The translations under genes and the position numbers were made by a program. This document shows positions 1-7,664 of a stretch of DNA of 64,000 nt, piece after piece. The notes beneath the pieces are model-generated. The model was not told the DNA's origin. It was given only the letters and a program-made list of their open reading frames with translations, and made no database searches. Source of the DNA: JBCAXA01 sp038749025 (lineage in GTDB: Bacteria > Pseudomonadota > Gammaproteobacteria > Steroidobacterales > Woeseiaceae). The first letter of the stretch is position 1; each line of letters starts with the position of its first letter. The stretch lies in assembly GCA_038749025.1 (NCBI GenBank), contig JBCDIL010000008.1, positions 62,001-126,000 of the forward strand, given 5' to 3'.

Positions 1-1
1 C

Positions 2-394
2 TCTGGGTTGATCGGGCAACGCCAAAACGGTGTACTCGTCGCCAATGTCAACGGCAAGTCGTTGGCGTATGCCTTGTTTAACTTGCAAGATCGCGGCCGA
101 CTCTTTATCGGTCACGGCAACGATGTCTACGAAGGCATGATCATCGGGATTCACACGCGCGACAACGATCTGGTCGTTAATCCCACCAAGGCTAAGCAGT
201 TAACCAATATCCGAGCCGCGGGTTCAGATGAGAATCTATTACTCACACCGCCAATCCGCTTTTCGCTCGAGCAAGCGCTGGAGTTTATAGACGACGATGA
301 ATTGGTCGAGGTGACGCCAGCCTCGATTCGGTTACGGAAAAAAATTCTTGCCGAAGGGATGCGCAAACGCGAAGCGCGGCAGCGAGCGAGTTGA
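2..394 (+). CDS. typA: GTPase TypA/BipA, C-terminal part (5' end outside window)
   Basis: This reading frame is open from the first base and ends at a TGA at 392-394, so only about the last 130 residues are present. They match the C-terminal domain of the ribosome-associated translational GTPase TypA/BipA: the GHGNDVYEGMIIG stretch, the KAKQLTNIRAAG motif and the ending around FIDDDELVEVTP are family hallmarks. The GTPase, domain II and EF-G-like domains lie upstream of the window. In the family the protein acts on the 70S/50S ribosome in stress and cold adaptation. Its stop overlaps the TTG start of the next gene. The TTG at base 8 is an internal codon, not a start. Confidence 0.95.
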   Translation, partial: SGLIGQRQNGVLVANVNGKSLAYALFNLQDRGRLFIGHGNDVYEGMIIGIHTRDNDLVVNPTKAKQLTNIRAAGSDENLLLTPPIRFSLEQALEFIDDDELVEVTPASIRLRKKILAEGMRKREARQRAS

Positions 395-1662
395 CGGCGC
401 GCGCAACACCCCGCTCCGCGACCGCGCTGGGTTATATGCTCGGTGTCCTCGTCGTCGTCTACACCCTCAATTTTATCGATCGGCAGATCTTCGCGATCTT
501 GCTGCCCTCGATTCAAAGTGATCTCGGTCTGAACGATACCTGGGGTGGGTTTCTCGGTGGGACCGCCTTCGCTTTGTTCTACGCGACGCTCGGACTGCCT
601 GTTGCCTGGTTCGCCGACCGAACCAATCGGCGTAACTTGATTGCCGTCGCTGTCGGTTTGTGGAGTCTGATGACCGCGCTGTGCGGTGTTGCGCAAAACG
701 TCTGGCAGTTGTCACTGGCACGTATTGGCGTCGGTGTTGGCGAGGCTGGTTGCAGCCCCCCTGCCCATTCGCTAATCGCCGACCTATTCACAGCAGAGCG
801 GCGCGCTACGGCCCTCAGTATTTACTCGCTCGGGATTCCGTTCGGGATCATGTTCGGCTTGTTTGCCGGCGGCTGGTTGGATGCGACGTTTGGGTGGCGT
901 AGTGCGTTCATCATCGTTGGACTGCCGGGCGTTGCGATCGCCTTGCTGGTCAGGCTGACAATCGCCGAGCCGCAACGCGGCCAAGCGGATCGCCAAACGA
1001 GTACGCTGCAACAAACATCCATCGCCGGCACCGTCGCCTTTTTGATGCGCCGGCCTGCGTTTGTGCACCTTGCCATCGGCGGTGGGTTGGCCTCTTTCGC
1101 CGGCTACTCGGTAGCAAATTGGTTACCCACGTTTTTGGTCCGCAGCCATGCGATGAGTTCCGCCGAGATCGGTACGGCGCTCGGCTTGATTTTTGGTCTG
1201 GCAGGTGGCGCTGGCATCTTTCTGGGCGGTTATCTGGCGGATCGCGCCGGCGCGAGCGATACACGCTGGCGGCTGTGGGTTATTTGCGTCGCTTTTGTAC
1301 TGGCCGCACCGTTCTTCGTGATGACATTCCTAGCCTCCTCGACGTGGCTTGCTTTGCTTGGCTTTGCTGTCCCGGCGCTGCTACTCAATACCCATCAAGC
1401 GACGACCTTCGCTCAGACACAGAATATTGCAGCGGTACCGATGCGCAGTACGGCTGCGGCAGTGTTGTTATTTGTCATGAATATCGTCGGTCTCGGGATG
1501 GGGCCGATTGTCAGTGGCTTCGCATCCGATCAACTAAGCCCGTGGCTTGGGGCCGACGCGTTGCGTTGGGTGCTTCTGGGACAGGTCGTGATCTACCTAT
1601 GGAGTGCATTGCATTACTACTGGGCAGGTAAACACTTGCCCGGCGACTTGCAGCCGGCGTGA
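391..1662 (+). CDS. MFS transporter, Spinster-like/sugar-phosphate permease type
   Basis: This 423-residue protein is very hydrophobic, with about twelve predicted membrane segments. It has the MFS loop 2-3 signature near residues 75-85 (WFADRTNRRN) and the early NFIDRQIFAILLP stretch common in Spinster-like members, so it is an inner-membrane secondary transporter. Nothing visible identifies the substrate. The TTG start overlaps the typA stop by four bases (TTGA), which suggests translational coupling; an ATG at 436 (residue 16) is an alternative start that would keep the first membrane helix. A small SCP2-domain gene follows 21 bases later. Confidence 0.85.
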   Translation: MTARATPRSATALGYMLGVLVVVYTLNFIDRQIFAILLPSIQSDLGLNDTWGGFLGGTAFALFYATLGLPVAWFADRTNRRNLIAVAVGLWSLMTALCGVAQNVWQLSLARIGVGVGEAGCSPPAHSLIADLFTAERRATALSIYSLGIPFGIMFGLFAGGWLDATFGWRSAFIIVGLPGVAIALLVRLTIAEPQRGQADRQTSTLQQTSIAGTVAFLMRRPAFVHLAIGGGLASFAGYSVANWLPTFLVRSHAMSSAEIGTALGLIFGLAGGAGIFLGGYLADRAGASDTRWRLWVICVAFVLAAPFFVMTFLASSTWLALLGFAVPALLLNTHQATTFAQTQNIAAVPMRSTAAAVLLFVMNIVGLGMGPIVSGFASDQLSPWLGADALRWVLLGQVVIYLWSALHYYWAGKHLPGDLQPA

Positions 1663-1683
1663 TAAACTCTCGGCGTTATCACG

Positions 1684-1992
1684 ATGGACGAGACCGTCAT
1701 GCTGGAGACCCTAACCGAAAAAGTTCGCGCCATCGTTGCCGATAAGCAAGCGCTTGGCTTCGATGTCATGTTTGATCTCGGTGATGCTGGCGTCATTCAC
1801 GTTGCCGGCGATACGGCACCGATGCAAATCAGCAACGACAAAAAAGACGCGCAGGCGGTGTTTGTAGTGTCACCAGAAGACTTCGGCAGCATGATGACGG
1901 GCGAGTTGCAACCGATGATGGCCTACATGTCGGGGAAACTGAAAGTCGAAGGCGACTTGTCGCGCGCCATGCAAGTAGCGTCCATGTTCTAA
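1684..1992 (+). CDS. SCP2 sterol-binding domain protein
   Basis: This 102-residue protein is a free-standing SCP2 (sterol carrier protein 2) fold. The core is a beta sheet ending in VFVVSPEDFGSMMTG, followed by the MAYMSGKLKVEGD motif and an amphipathic C-terminal helix (SRAMQVASMF), as in single-domain SCP2 proteins. Family members bind lipids, acyl-CoAs or sterols in a hydrophobic tunnel. No signal peptide is visible, so it should be cytoplasmic. It follows an MFS gene and fits the many acyl-CoA genes in the window, but its ligand cannot be read from sequence. ATG 1684 was chosen; ATG 1702 is also possible. Confidence 0.85.
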   Translation: MDETVMLETLTEKVRAIVADKQALGFDVMFDLGDAGVIHVAGDTAPMQISNDKKDAQAVFVVSPEDFGSMMTGELQPMMAYMSGKLKVEGDLSRAMQVASMF

Positions 1993-1996
1993 CGTT

Positions 1997-2410
1997 TCAA
2001 ACGTTCGGCAGCATCAATGTCGAGCGACCGCGCGCCGTGACAACACCATCCGGAGTCAGTAACGATCCTTCAGCGAAGGCAATCCGACGGCCCGCGCGAA
2101 TGACCTCTCCAATGCACTGCAGCTTGCCGAGTGGGGTAGGCCGTATATAGCTGACGGAAATGTCGAGCGTTGGTACGTTGGCCATATCGGCATGTCCGGC
2201 AGCGACGGCAACGCCCATCACCGCATCGAGCATGGCGGCGATGATACCGCCTTGAACGGCGTTTGCCCGATTAGCGAATTGTGGCGCCACGTCGAACGCG
2301 AGTTCGAGACGTCCGGTCGTTTCGTCATAGGCGACGGCGTGCCCGCCGAGCGAGACGACGGCGGGGGAGCGTTGCTGGTTGATCCTCGCAAGGACGTCAG
2401 GGCTTTGCAT
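1997..2410 (-). CDS. PaaI-like hotdog-fold thioesterase
   Basis: From ATG 2410 the protein is 137 residues, the usual size of PaaI/YdiI-type acyl-CoA thioesterases. The motif NRANAVQGGIIAAMLDAVMG corresponds to the hotdog helix with the catalytic HGG(V/A)-type segment, except that His is replaced (VQGGI). VSYIRPTPLGKL and the GRSTLML ending are also typical. The frame stays open up to a GTG at 2491, but the extra 27 residues look unlike the family and contain a 13-bp inverted repeat, so the shorter start is preferred although no clear ribosome site precedes it. It lies downstream of trxA on the same strand and converges with the SCP2 gene. Confidence 0.75.
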   Translation of the reverse strand: MQSPDVLARINQQRSPAVVSLGGHAVAYDETTGRLELAFDVAPQFANRANAVQGGIIAAMLDAVMGVAVAAGHADMANVPTLDISVSYIRPTPLGKLQCIGEVIRAGRRIAFAEGSLLTPDGVVTARGRSTLMLPNV

Positions 2411-2414
2411 AGCA

Positions 2415-2444
2415 ACAGTGGCGGTCCGACCGGACCGCCACTGT
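2415..2444 (-). repeat. Perfect 13-bp inverted repeat with 4-nt loop
   Basis: Bases 2415-2427 and 2432-2444 are perfect reverse complements separated by four bases. On the minus strand the hairpin ends four bases before the ATG at 2410 of the hotdog thioesterase and follows the trxA stop at 2507. No T-tract follows, so it is not a classical terminator. It may block processive decay, attenuate transcription, or shield the start codon. If the gene instead starts at GTG 2491 the hairpin lies inside the coding region. Confidence 0.75.
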
Positions 2445-2506
2445 AACAGCCAAGGGTGCAGTGCGTCAGTGGCGCTACGGCGATGCGCCACCGATCCGGC
2501 GGTAGA

Positions 2507-2869
2507 CTAGGGCGCGTCGGTCAATGGATCAATAACGGCCACGTAGTCGTCTTTGCCGTGCACGCCGACCAGCGTGTCCGTTAACTCACCGTTTTTGAAC
2601 ACGGCGACGGTCGGTATCGATCGAATGCCGTACCGCGCCGCTAATTCGGGATTCGCATCAACATCGACCTTTGCGATCGTCGCTTTGCCGGCATAGTCGT
2701 TCGCCAGTGAATCGATCACCGGTCCGAGTGTTCGGCACGGTCCGCACCATTCAGCCCAGAAGTCGACAACGACAGGGCCTGTGGCACTGGCCAACAAAGG
2801 GTCGAACGTATCTTTACTGACGCTTAACGGTTGACCATCGGTCGCCAGCGCCTCTGGAATCGCACTCAT
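2507..2869 (-). CDS. trxA: Thioredoxin
   Basis: This 120-residue thioredoxin carries the active site WCGPC (Cys42 and Cys45 from the ATG at 2869), preceded by VVDFWAEW and followed by the cis-proline segment IRSIPTVAVFKNGE. It is a cytoplasmic dithiol reductant for ribonucleotide reductase, methionine sulfoxide reductase and similar clients. ATG 2869 is preferred because GGAG lies about nine bases upstream. The ATG at 2884 adds five residues and has no ribosome site of its own. It sits between the TonB-fusion gene, which ends 115 bases upstream, and a hotdog thioesterase; the neighbourhood gives no specific role. Confidence 0.92.
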   Translation of the reverse strand: MSAIPEALATDGQPLSVSKDTFDPLLASATGPVVVDFWAEWCGPCRTLGPVIDSLANDYAGKATIAKVDVDANPELAARYGIRSIPTVAVFKNGELTDTLVGVHGKDDYVAVIDPLTDAP

Positions 2870-2984
2870 GAGTTGTTTCTCCATCGTTGTGGCGCGACGT
2901 CTGCCGCGCGAGTGTTGGAGATGACCCCGACAACGGTCGATTTAAAGCGTAGCCGTAGTAACGTTTGGCTATGAGCTTATGCCG

Positions 2985-5450
2985 TTAATCGGTCAGTGAG
3001 AAATTGATCCGGACATCGCCCTCCCGAGAGATCGCTTCACCGGCAACAACGGTCGGCTCAAACTCCCAACCAGCGAGCGCACGCCGCGCTGCATTGACGA
3101 ATACGGTACCCGGTTCCGACTCGAGCACCGTTATGTTCGTGACGGCGCCGGCTGGTGTTACGGTAAAGGCGAGATGGACGAAGCCATCCTGAGCACGTCT
3201 AGCCGCATTACGGGGGAAAATCGGCGCAACATACTTGCTGCGGACCAACGGCGGTAGGTCAACCGGGGCCGTTGTGGCGCTGTCTGCGACTGGCGCCGCA
3301 GTGGCGGCCGACTCTGTGCCGCGTTCTACGCCGGGCGGAGCGCTCGAGGCCGGGCTTTGCGCACCACGGCGCGTCGGTTCGGGCACGCTGGCGGCGGCCC
3401 GCTCAACAGCCTCGTCGGCCGGTGGTGTGGACCGCGCGGCGATTGTCGCCTCGATCGCTGCTAGCGCTGACGCCGGTGCGCCGTTGTCGCGCGCCGTGCG
3501 GGTCAGTTGTTGTGCTCGATCAACATCGCCTTGCTGGAGAGCGCGTTCGGCGTCGGTTAGCAATGTGCGACCAATCAGCTCCAACGATTGGCGTGCGATC
3601 GGGTTATCCGGTTCTTGCGCCAACACGGCACGAAAGTAAAAGGCGGCGCTGTCGCCCGCTGGTGCTGTTAGGGCGCCGGCCTCGAGTCGCTGCTGACCGA
3701 GCGTGACGAGCTCGGCTATGGCTCGCGAGTCTTCGGCGGCGCGAATCTGCTGCCGTGCTGTCGTAATCGCCGGGTCACCGGGCGCCAAGACGGCGGCACG
3801 GTCCACTAGTGCGACGGCAGCAGCGGTGTCGCCGGCTGCGGCGGTCGATGCGGCATTGGCGAGCAGTCGGCTCACCCGTTCTTTACGCAATTGCGATTCG
3901 AGAAAAGGGAGGCGTGGCTCAAGCGGGCGTACTTCGCGCAGCCGTGCCAGTGTCGCTTGTGCCTCGTTCAACGCGCCACGGGTGATGGCGCCTTCGGTAA
4001 CACTGAGCGCTTCGGCGACCGCCGCGTTGAATTCATCTTCCAGTCCTTCGGCCAACGGATTGATTGACATGGCCTCGGCGTACAAGCTCAGCGCATTGTC
4101 ACCGGCCGGTGCCGCAATCCGACCTTCCGCCAGCGCTCGAAATGCCGCACGCCGTAGCTCAAACACCGAACTGGGCGAGGTGCTAGCTGCTTTTGGAGGC
4201 ACGGTTGGCGCCGATGCGACCGGCGACGGTGTTGCTAGTTCGCTAGCGGCCGGCTCACTGGCGCTTGTCTCTGACGCTTCTGTGACCGGCTCGGTTGCCA
4301 CGGCCGAGCCATTGTCGCGGCTGCCCCACCAGTACAGCCCGGCCCCAACAGCGATCAGTAAAGCGGCAGCGACGGCGATTAGCCGCGCTTGTCCGGGGGA
4401 ATCATCGTCGAGCGCCAAGTCAATGATACTTGAGCGTACCGCGCTCATTGTCGTTGCGGCGCTTCGGCGAGTCGGCGCCGGCGGCGGTGGCGGGTTATCG
4501 CGATATTCGCGGGCTTTTTTCGCCGATGCGTCGAGCGCGAGTCGTGTCCGACCGGGTGATACCGGTTTCAGTAAGAACCGATACACGATGCCTTCGGATA
4601 TCAAGCCCATCAGTTCGTCGCCATCGTCACGGCGACCGGCAACGATGGTGACCAGCGCTGGCTGCACGCGCCGTAGCTGCTCGGTAATGCTCTTGACTTC
4701 GCTGGGTGCTACGGCGGCGTCAGTCACTAACACGCCAACTCGACCGGTGGCGACGATATCGCTCGCCGATTGCAGTGTTGGGCAACGGTGAACCGAGAAT
4801 TTGCCGCGCGCTGCTTGGCTAATCCCTTGATAGAACGCTTCGTCGCCGGTTAGAACCAAAATCTCGACGATCTTGTTCTGTTGCGCGGCCGTGATCGCCG
4901 ATGGTTTGCTGAGTGCTTCGTGCGCACCCGTTAGTTCCGCCTCGTCGTCGACAACAAACAGCGGTGTCTCCTCGTCCGATGGCGCGATCGGTTTGAAACG
5001 ACCCGTGCTACTGGTATCCGGTGCATGGGTTGCATCGTTCGCTGACTCGCTCAATGCATTCAGGCCACGTTGACCGGCCGAAGAAACAACGAGGTTAAAC
5101 AGCTCACGCGGCGACGCACTGCTTTTCAACACCGCTACGAAATCTCGTGAACTTGCGAGCGCGGCGATATCCTCTTCGCTCGAGTCCCGGCCCGCGATCA
5201 AAATGCCTTGGATTTCGGGCGACCGGCGCCGCGCTTCGCGTAGCGTCTCCGAGCCTGTCATGCCGGGCAAGTCTTCCGCCGTCACGAAGTAGTCGATCGG
5301 CGTTTCACCCAGCGTCGCCAACGCCTCGCGTCCTGATTGCGCGAAATGCAGCGTGTAGTCGGCTTCGGCGAAGACCTTCCTGCATGCGTCCAGCACGGCT
5401 TGGTGTGGATGCAGGATGAGGACTTGCGTCTTGAAGCGCTCGACGGCCAT
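2985..5450 (-). CDS. Receiver-receiver-membrane-TPR-TonB C-terminal fusion protein
   Basis: This 821-residue protein has an unusual layout. Residues 8-125 form a receiver-like domain that is degenerate: Ala58 occupies the phospho-acceptor position four before Pro62, and the early acidic pair is replaced by His-Pro-His, though Lys109 remains. Residues 195-312 form a second receiver-like domain with Asp203/Glu204, Asp244 and a Lys295-Pro296 pair. One membrane helix follows (about 356-375), then an Ala/Ser/Pro linker, a helical TPR-like region (about 430-680) and a TonB C-terminal domain (733-821). The expected topology is receivers in the cytoplasm and TonB domain in the periplasm. The helix lacks the His of ExbB/D-coupled TonB. 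An AAGGA ribosome site precedes ATG 5450. Function is unknown; it could link cytoplasmic signalling to the envelope. Confidence 0.85.
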   Translation of the reverse strand: MAVERFKTQVLILHPHQAVLDACRKVFAEADYTLHFAQSGREALATLGETPIDYFVTAEDLPGMTGSETLREARRRSPEIQGILIAGRDSSEEDIAALASSRDFVAVLKSSASPRELFNLVVSSAGQRGLNALSESANDATHAPDTSSTGRFKPIAPSDEETPLFVVDDEAELTGAHEALSKPSAITAAQQNKIVEILVLTGDEAFYQGISQAARGKFSVHRCPTLQSASDIVATGRVGVLVTDAAVAPSEVKSITEQLRRVQPALVTIVAGRRDDGDELMGLISEGIVYRFLLKPVSPGRTRLALDASAKKAREYRDNPPPPPAPTRRSAATTMSAVRSSIIDLALDDDSPGQARLIAVAAALLIAVGAGLYWWGSRDNGSAVATEPVTEASETSASEPAASELATPSPVASAPTVPPKAASTSPSSVFELRRAAFRALAEGRIAAPAGDNALSLYAEAMSINPLAEGLEDEFNAAVAEALSVTEGAITRGALNEAQATLARLREVRPLEPRLPFLESQLRKERVSRLLANAASTAAAGDTAAAVALVDRAAVLAPGDPAITTARQQIRAAEDSRAIAELVTLGQQRLEAGALTAPAGDSAAFYFRAVLAQEPDNPIARQSLELIGRTLLTDAERALQQGDVDRAQQLTRTARDNGAPASALAAIEATIAARSTPPADEAVERAAASVPEPTRRGAQSPASSAPPGVERGTESAATAAPVADSATTAPVDLPPLVRSKYVAPIFPRNAARRAQDGFVHLAFTVTPAGAVTNITVLESEPGTVFVNAARRALAGWEFEPTVVAGEAISREGDVRINFSLTD

Positions 5451-5465
5451 TCGATGCTTCCTTAG

Positions 5466-5497
5466 GGCGAAAAAGGCCCGGAGGCCTCAGCTTTTTT
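5466..5497 (-). terminator. Terminator-like hairpin with UCCG tetraloop in leader of the TonB-fusion gene
   Basis: AGGCC (5474-5478) and GGCCT (5483-5487) flank CGGA, read as UCCG in the minus-strand RNA, a UNCG-class stable tetraloop. On the minus strand five T residues follow, and an A-run precedes, so the structure also works in the other direction. It could terminate thrS transcripts. It also lies between the predicted promoter at 5508-5536 and the ribosome site of the next gene, so it could act as an attenuator. Confidence 0.6.
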
Positions 5498-5507
5498 GTT
5501 GTTCCGC

Positions 5508-5536
5508 AGTGTAAGCGGCTGCGGGTTTTGCGTCAG
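5508..5536 (-). promoter_or_regulatory. Predicted sigma-70 promoter for the TonB-fusion gene
   Basis: On the minus strand CTGACG (5536-5531) and TACACT (5513-5508) are separated by 17 bases. They match the -35 consensus at four of six positions and the -10 at four of six. The predicted start is near 5501, about 50 bases before the ATG at 5450. A perfect 7-bp inverted repeat (5521-5527 with 5538-5544) spans the -35 box and could be an operator. Called by eye. Confidence 0.45.
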
Positions 5537-5620
5537 GAACCCGCCGATTAAACCTAGCAGAGTGTGACGCTGCGCACAGTGGTGATGTGAGTTCTGTCAC
5601 GTTTTGGCGACAGGTGAGGA

Positions 5621-7558
5621 TCAAGCAGCGTCGGCTTTTGGCGGCACACCACGGGCCTCAACTTCCGACTTTAATGTGGTCAAAGCCTCGTCAAGGCCGC
5701 TGACCGTTTGCCGCTTGCTGCCAAGGCGCCGGATCGCCACCTGCCGTGCCGCAATTTCACGTTCGCCAACGGCGAGAATGACCGGCACCTTCTGGACGCT
5801 ATGCTCACGAACCTTATAGGCGATTTTTTCGTTCCGAAGGTCCGTGGCCACGCGAAAGCCGTGCGCGCGGAATGCGTCCGCCACTTCGACGGCGTAGTCA
5901 TCAGCGGCCCCGGTTATCGTCGCGACGACGATTTGCTGTGGTGCGAGCCACAGCGGGAAATTGCCGGCGAAGTGCTCGATGAGAATACCGGTGAAACGCT
6001 CTAATGATCCGAACATGGCCCGATGCAGCATAACCGGCGTGTGTCGGTCGCCGTCCTCACCAATGTAGGTGGCGCCGAGTTTTTTCGGCATGTTCAGATC
6101 GACCTGCAGCGTGCCGCACTGCCAATCGCGACCGATAGCGTCGCGCAAGACGAACTCTAGCTTCGGCCCGTAAAACGCACCTTCGCCGGGGTTGTGTGTG
6201 TACGGAATACCCGTCGCCTCAATCGCCCCACGCAGCGCTGCTTCGGATTTATCCCAGACCTCGTCGGAACCGACCCTTACCTCGGGTCGATCAGCAAACT
6301 TGATGCGCACATCGTCAAAGCCAAAGTCGCGGTAGATTGAGAGGATTAGCTCGCTAATGGCGATCGACTCGTCACGAATCTGTTCTTCCGTACAGAAAAC
6401 ATGGGCGTCGTCTTGCGTAAACGCACGCACACGCAGCATCCCGTGCAAGGCACCGGAGGGCTCATAGCGATGAACGGTGCCAAACTCCGCCATCCGCAGC
6501 GGTAGCTCGCGGTAACTGGTTATCCCCTGTTTGAATACCTGAACGTGCCCCGGGCAGTTCATTGGTTTTAGCGCGTATACCCGACCGTCTTCGGTTTCGG
6601 TCGTGTACATGTGATCCGAAAACGTATCCCAGTGGCCGGAGCGCTCCCATAACGAACGGTCCATGACGATCGGTGTATGGATTTCCTGGTACCCCGCGGC
6701 GGTTTGGCGCTGGCGCATGTAGTCGATCAGCGTCTGGAACAGTGTCCAGCCTTTCGGATGCCAGAAGACTGCGCCAGGCGCTTCTTCCTGAAAGTGGAAT
6801 AAACCCATCTGCTTGCCGAGCTTGCGGTGGTCGCGTTTTTCCGCTTCCTCGATTTGTCGTAGGTGCGCTTTAAGTTGTTTTTCGGTTGCCCACGCCGTGC
6901 CGTAAATGCGTTGCAGCATCTCGTTACGCGAGTCGCCACGCCAGTATGCGCCAGAAATTCGTGTCAACTTGAATGCCTTACCGAGCCGAGCTGTTGTCGG
7001 TAGGTGCGGCCCGCGACACAGATCGATGAAGTCACCTTGCCGATACAGCGTGATCGTCTCGTCCGCCGGCAAGTCAGCGATGATCTCGGCCTTGTAGACC
7101 TCGCCTTGCTCTTTGAAAAAACGGATCGCGTCGTCGCGATCCCATACCTCGCGAGTGATTGTTTCGTCGCGCTCGACAATCTCCTGCATCCGCTGCTCCA
7201 AGACCACGAGATCATCGGGCGTAAACGGCGTTTCGCGGGCGAAGTCGTAGTAAAAGCCGTTATCGATCGCCGGGCCGATGGTGACTTGGGTTTCGGGGTA
7301 CAGCTCTTTGACGGCCTCAGCGAGGATGTGGGCCGCGTCGTGGCGAAGCAGTTCTAGGCCATCGTCCGAGTCGCGCGTGATGATTTCTACGTTTGCCCCA
7401 TCCGGCAGTTCTCTTCCTAGGTCGCGCAATTCGCCGTTGACGCGAACGGCTACGGCCGCTTTCGCGAGCCCGCTACCGATCGAATTGGCGAGTGTCAGCC
7501 CATCGATGGGGTGGTCAAATTGGCGTGTCGAGCCGTCAGGCAGGTGGATTTCCGGCAT
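5621..7558 (-). CDS. thrS: Threonyl-tRNA synthetase
   Basis: This 645-residue class II synthetase charges tRNA-Thr in the cytoplasm. Visible domains in order are the TGS domain (about 1-62), the editing domain with the zinc/editing motif around HDAAHILAEAV, the catalytic core with MNCPGH (zinc ligand Cys and His) and the motif 2 region VHRYEPSGALHG, and the anticodon-binding domain at the C terminus with RNEKIAYKVREH. Length matches the family. In many Gammaproteobacteria thrS leads into infC-rpmI-rplT. Here a terminator-like hairpin and an unrelated gene follow, so translation factor IF-3 must be encoded elsewhere. It is divergent from the Zur-like gene. Confidence 0.97.
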   Translation of the reverse strand: MPEIHLPDGSTRQFDHPIDGLTLANSIGSGLAKAAVAVRVNGELRDLGRELPDGANVEIITRDSDDGLELLRHDAAHILAEAVKELYPETQVTIGPAIDNGFYYDFARETPFTPDDLVVLEQRMQEIVERDETITREVWDRDDAIRFFKEQGEVYKAEIIADLPADETITLYRQGDFIDLCRGPHLPTTARLGKAFKLTRISGAYWRGDSRNEMLQRIYGTAWATEKQLKAHLRQIEEAEKRDHRKLGKQMGLFHFQEEAPGAVFWHPKGWTLFQTLIDYMRQRQTAAGYQEIHTPIVMDRSLWERSGHWDTFSDHMYTTETEDGRVYALKPMNCPGHVQVFKQGITSYRELPLRMAEFGTVHRYEPSGALHGMLRVRAFTQDDAHVFCTEEQIRDESIAISELILSIYRDFGFDDVRIKFADRPEVRVGSDEVWDKSEAALRGAIEATGIPYTHNPGEGAFYGPKLEFVLRDAIGRDWQCGTLQVDLNMPKKLGATYIGEDGDRHTPVMLHRAMFGSLERFTGILIEHFAGNFPLWLAPQQIVVATITGAADDYAVEVADAFRAHGFRVATDLRNEKIAYKVREHSVQKVPVILAVGEREIAARQVAIRRLGSKRQTVSGLDEALTTLKSEVEARGVPPKADAA

Positions 7559-7635
7559 GGCAGTGTGGGGGTCGTCGGTTGTTGGAGCTCGCCGGTTAAG
7601 TCACCAGCGCGAATGCCGCAAGTGTACTCCAAAGG

Positions 7636-7656
7636 TTATCGGATAAGGCATATAAT
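7636..7656 (+). promoter_or_regulatory. Predicted zur promoter with overlapping palindrome
   Basis: A perfect TATAAT -10 box lies at 7651-7656, only eight bases before the ATG at 7665, so the predicted transcript would be leaderless or nearly so. Immediately upstream is the palindrome TTATCGGATAA (7636-7646), sited in the -35/-10 spacer where a self-repressing Fur-family regulator could bind. No good -35 box is visible. The match to known Zur boxes is partial. Confidence 0.45.
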
Positions 7657-7664
7657 CGAAGGAT

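Noticed and set aside
1991..2005. AACGTTTCAAACGTT palindrome at the SCP2/thioesterase convergence as a terminator
   Set aside because: The hairpin would need a five-base loop, has only five good pairs and no T-tract. It may be chance from overlapping stops.
3703..4791. A 362-residue open frame antisense to the TonB-fusion gene
   Set aside because: It is Ala/Ser-rich low-complexity shadow coding caused by the GC-rich opposite strand and has no recognisable domain.
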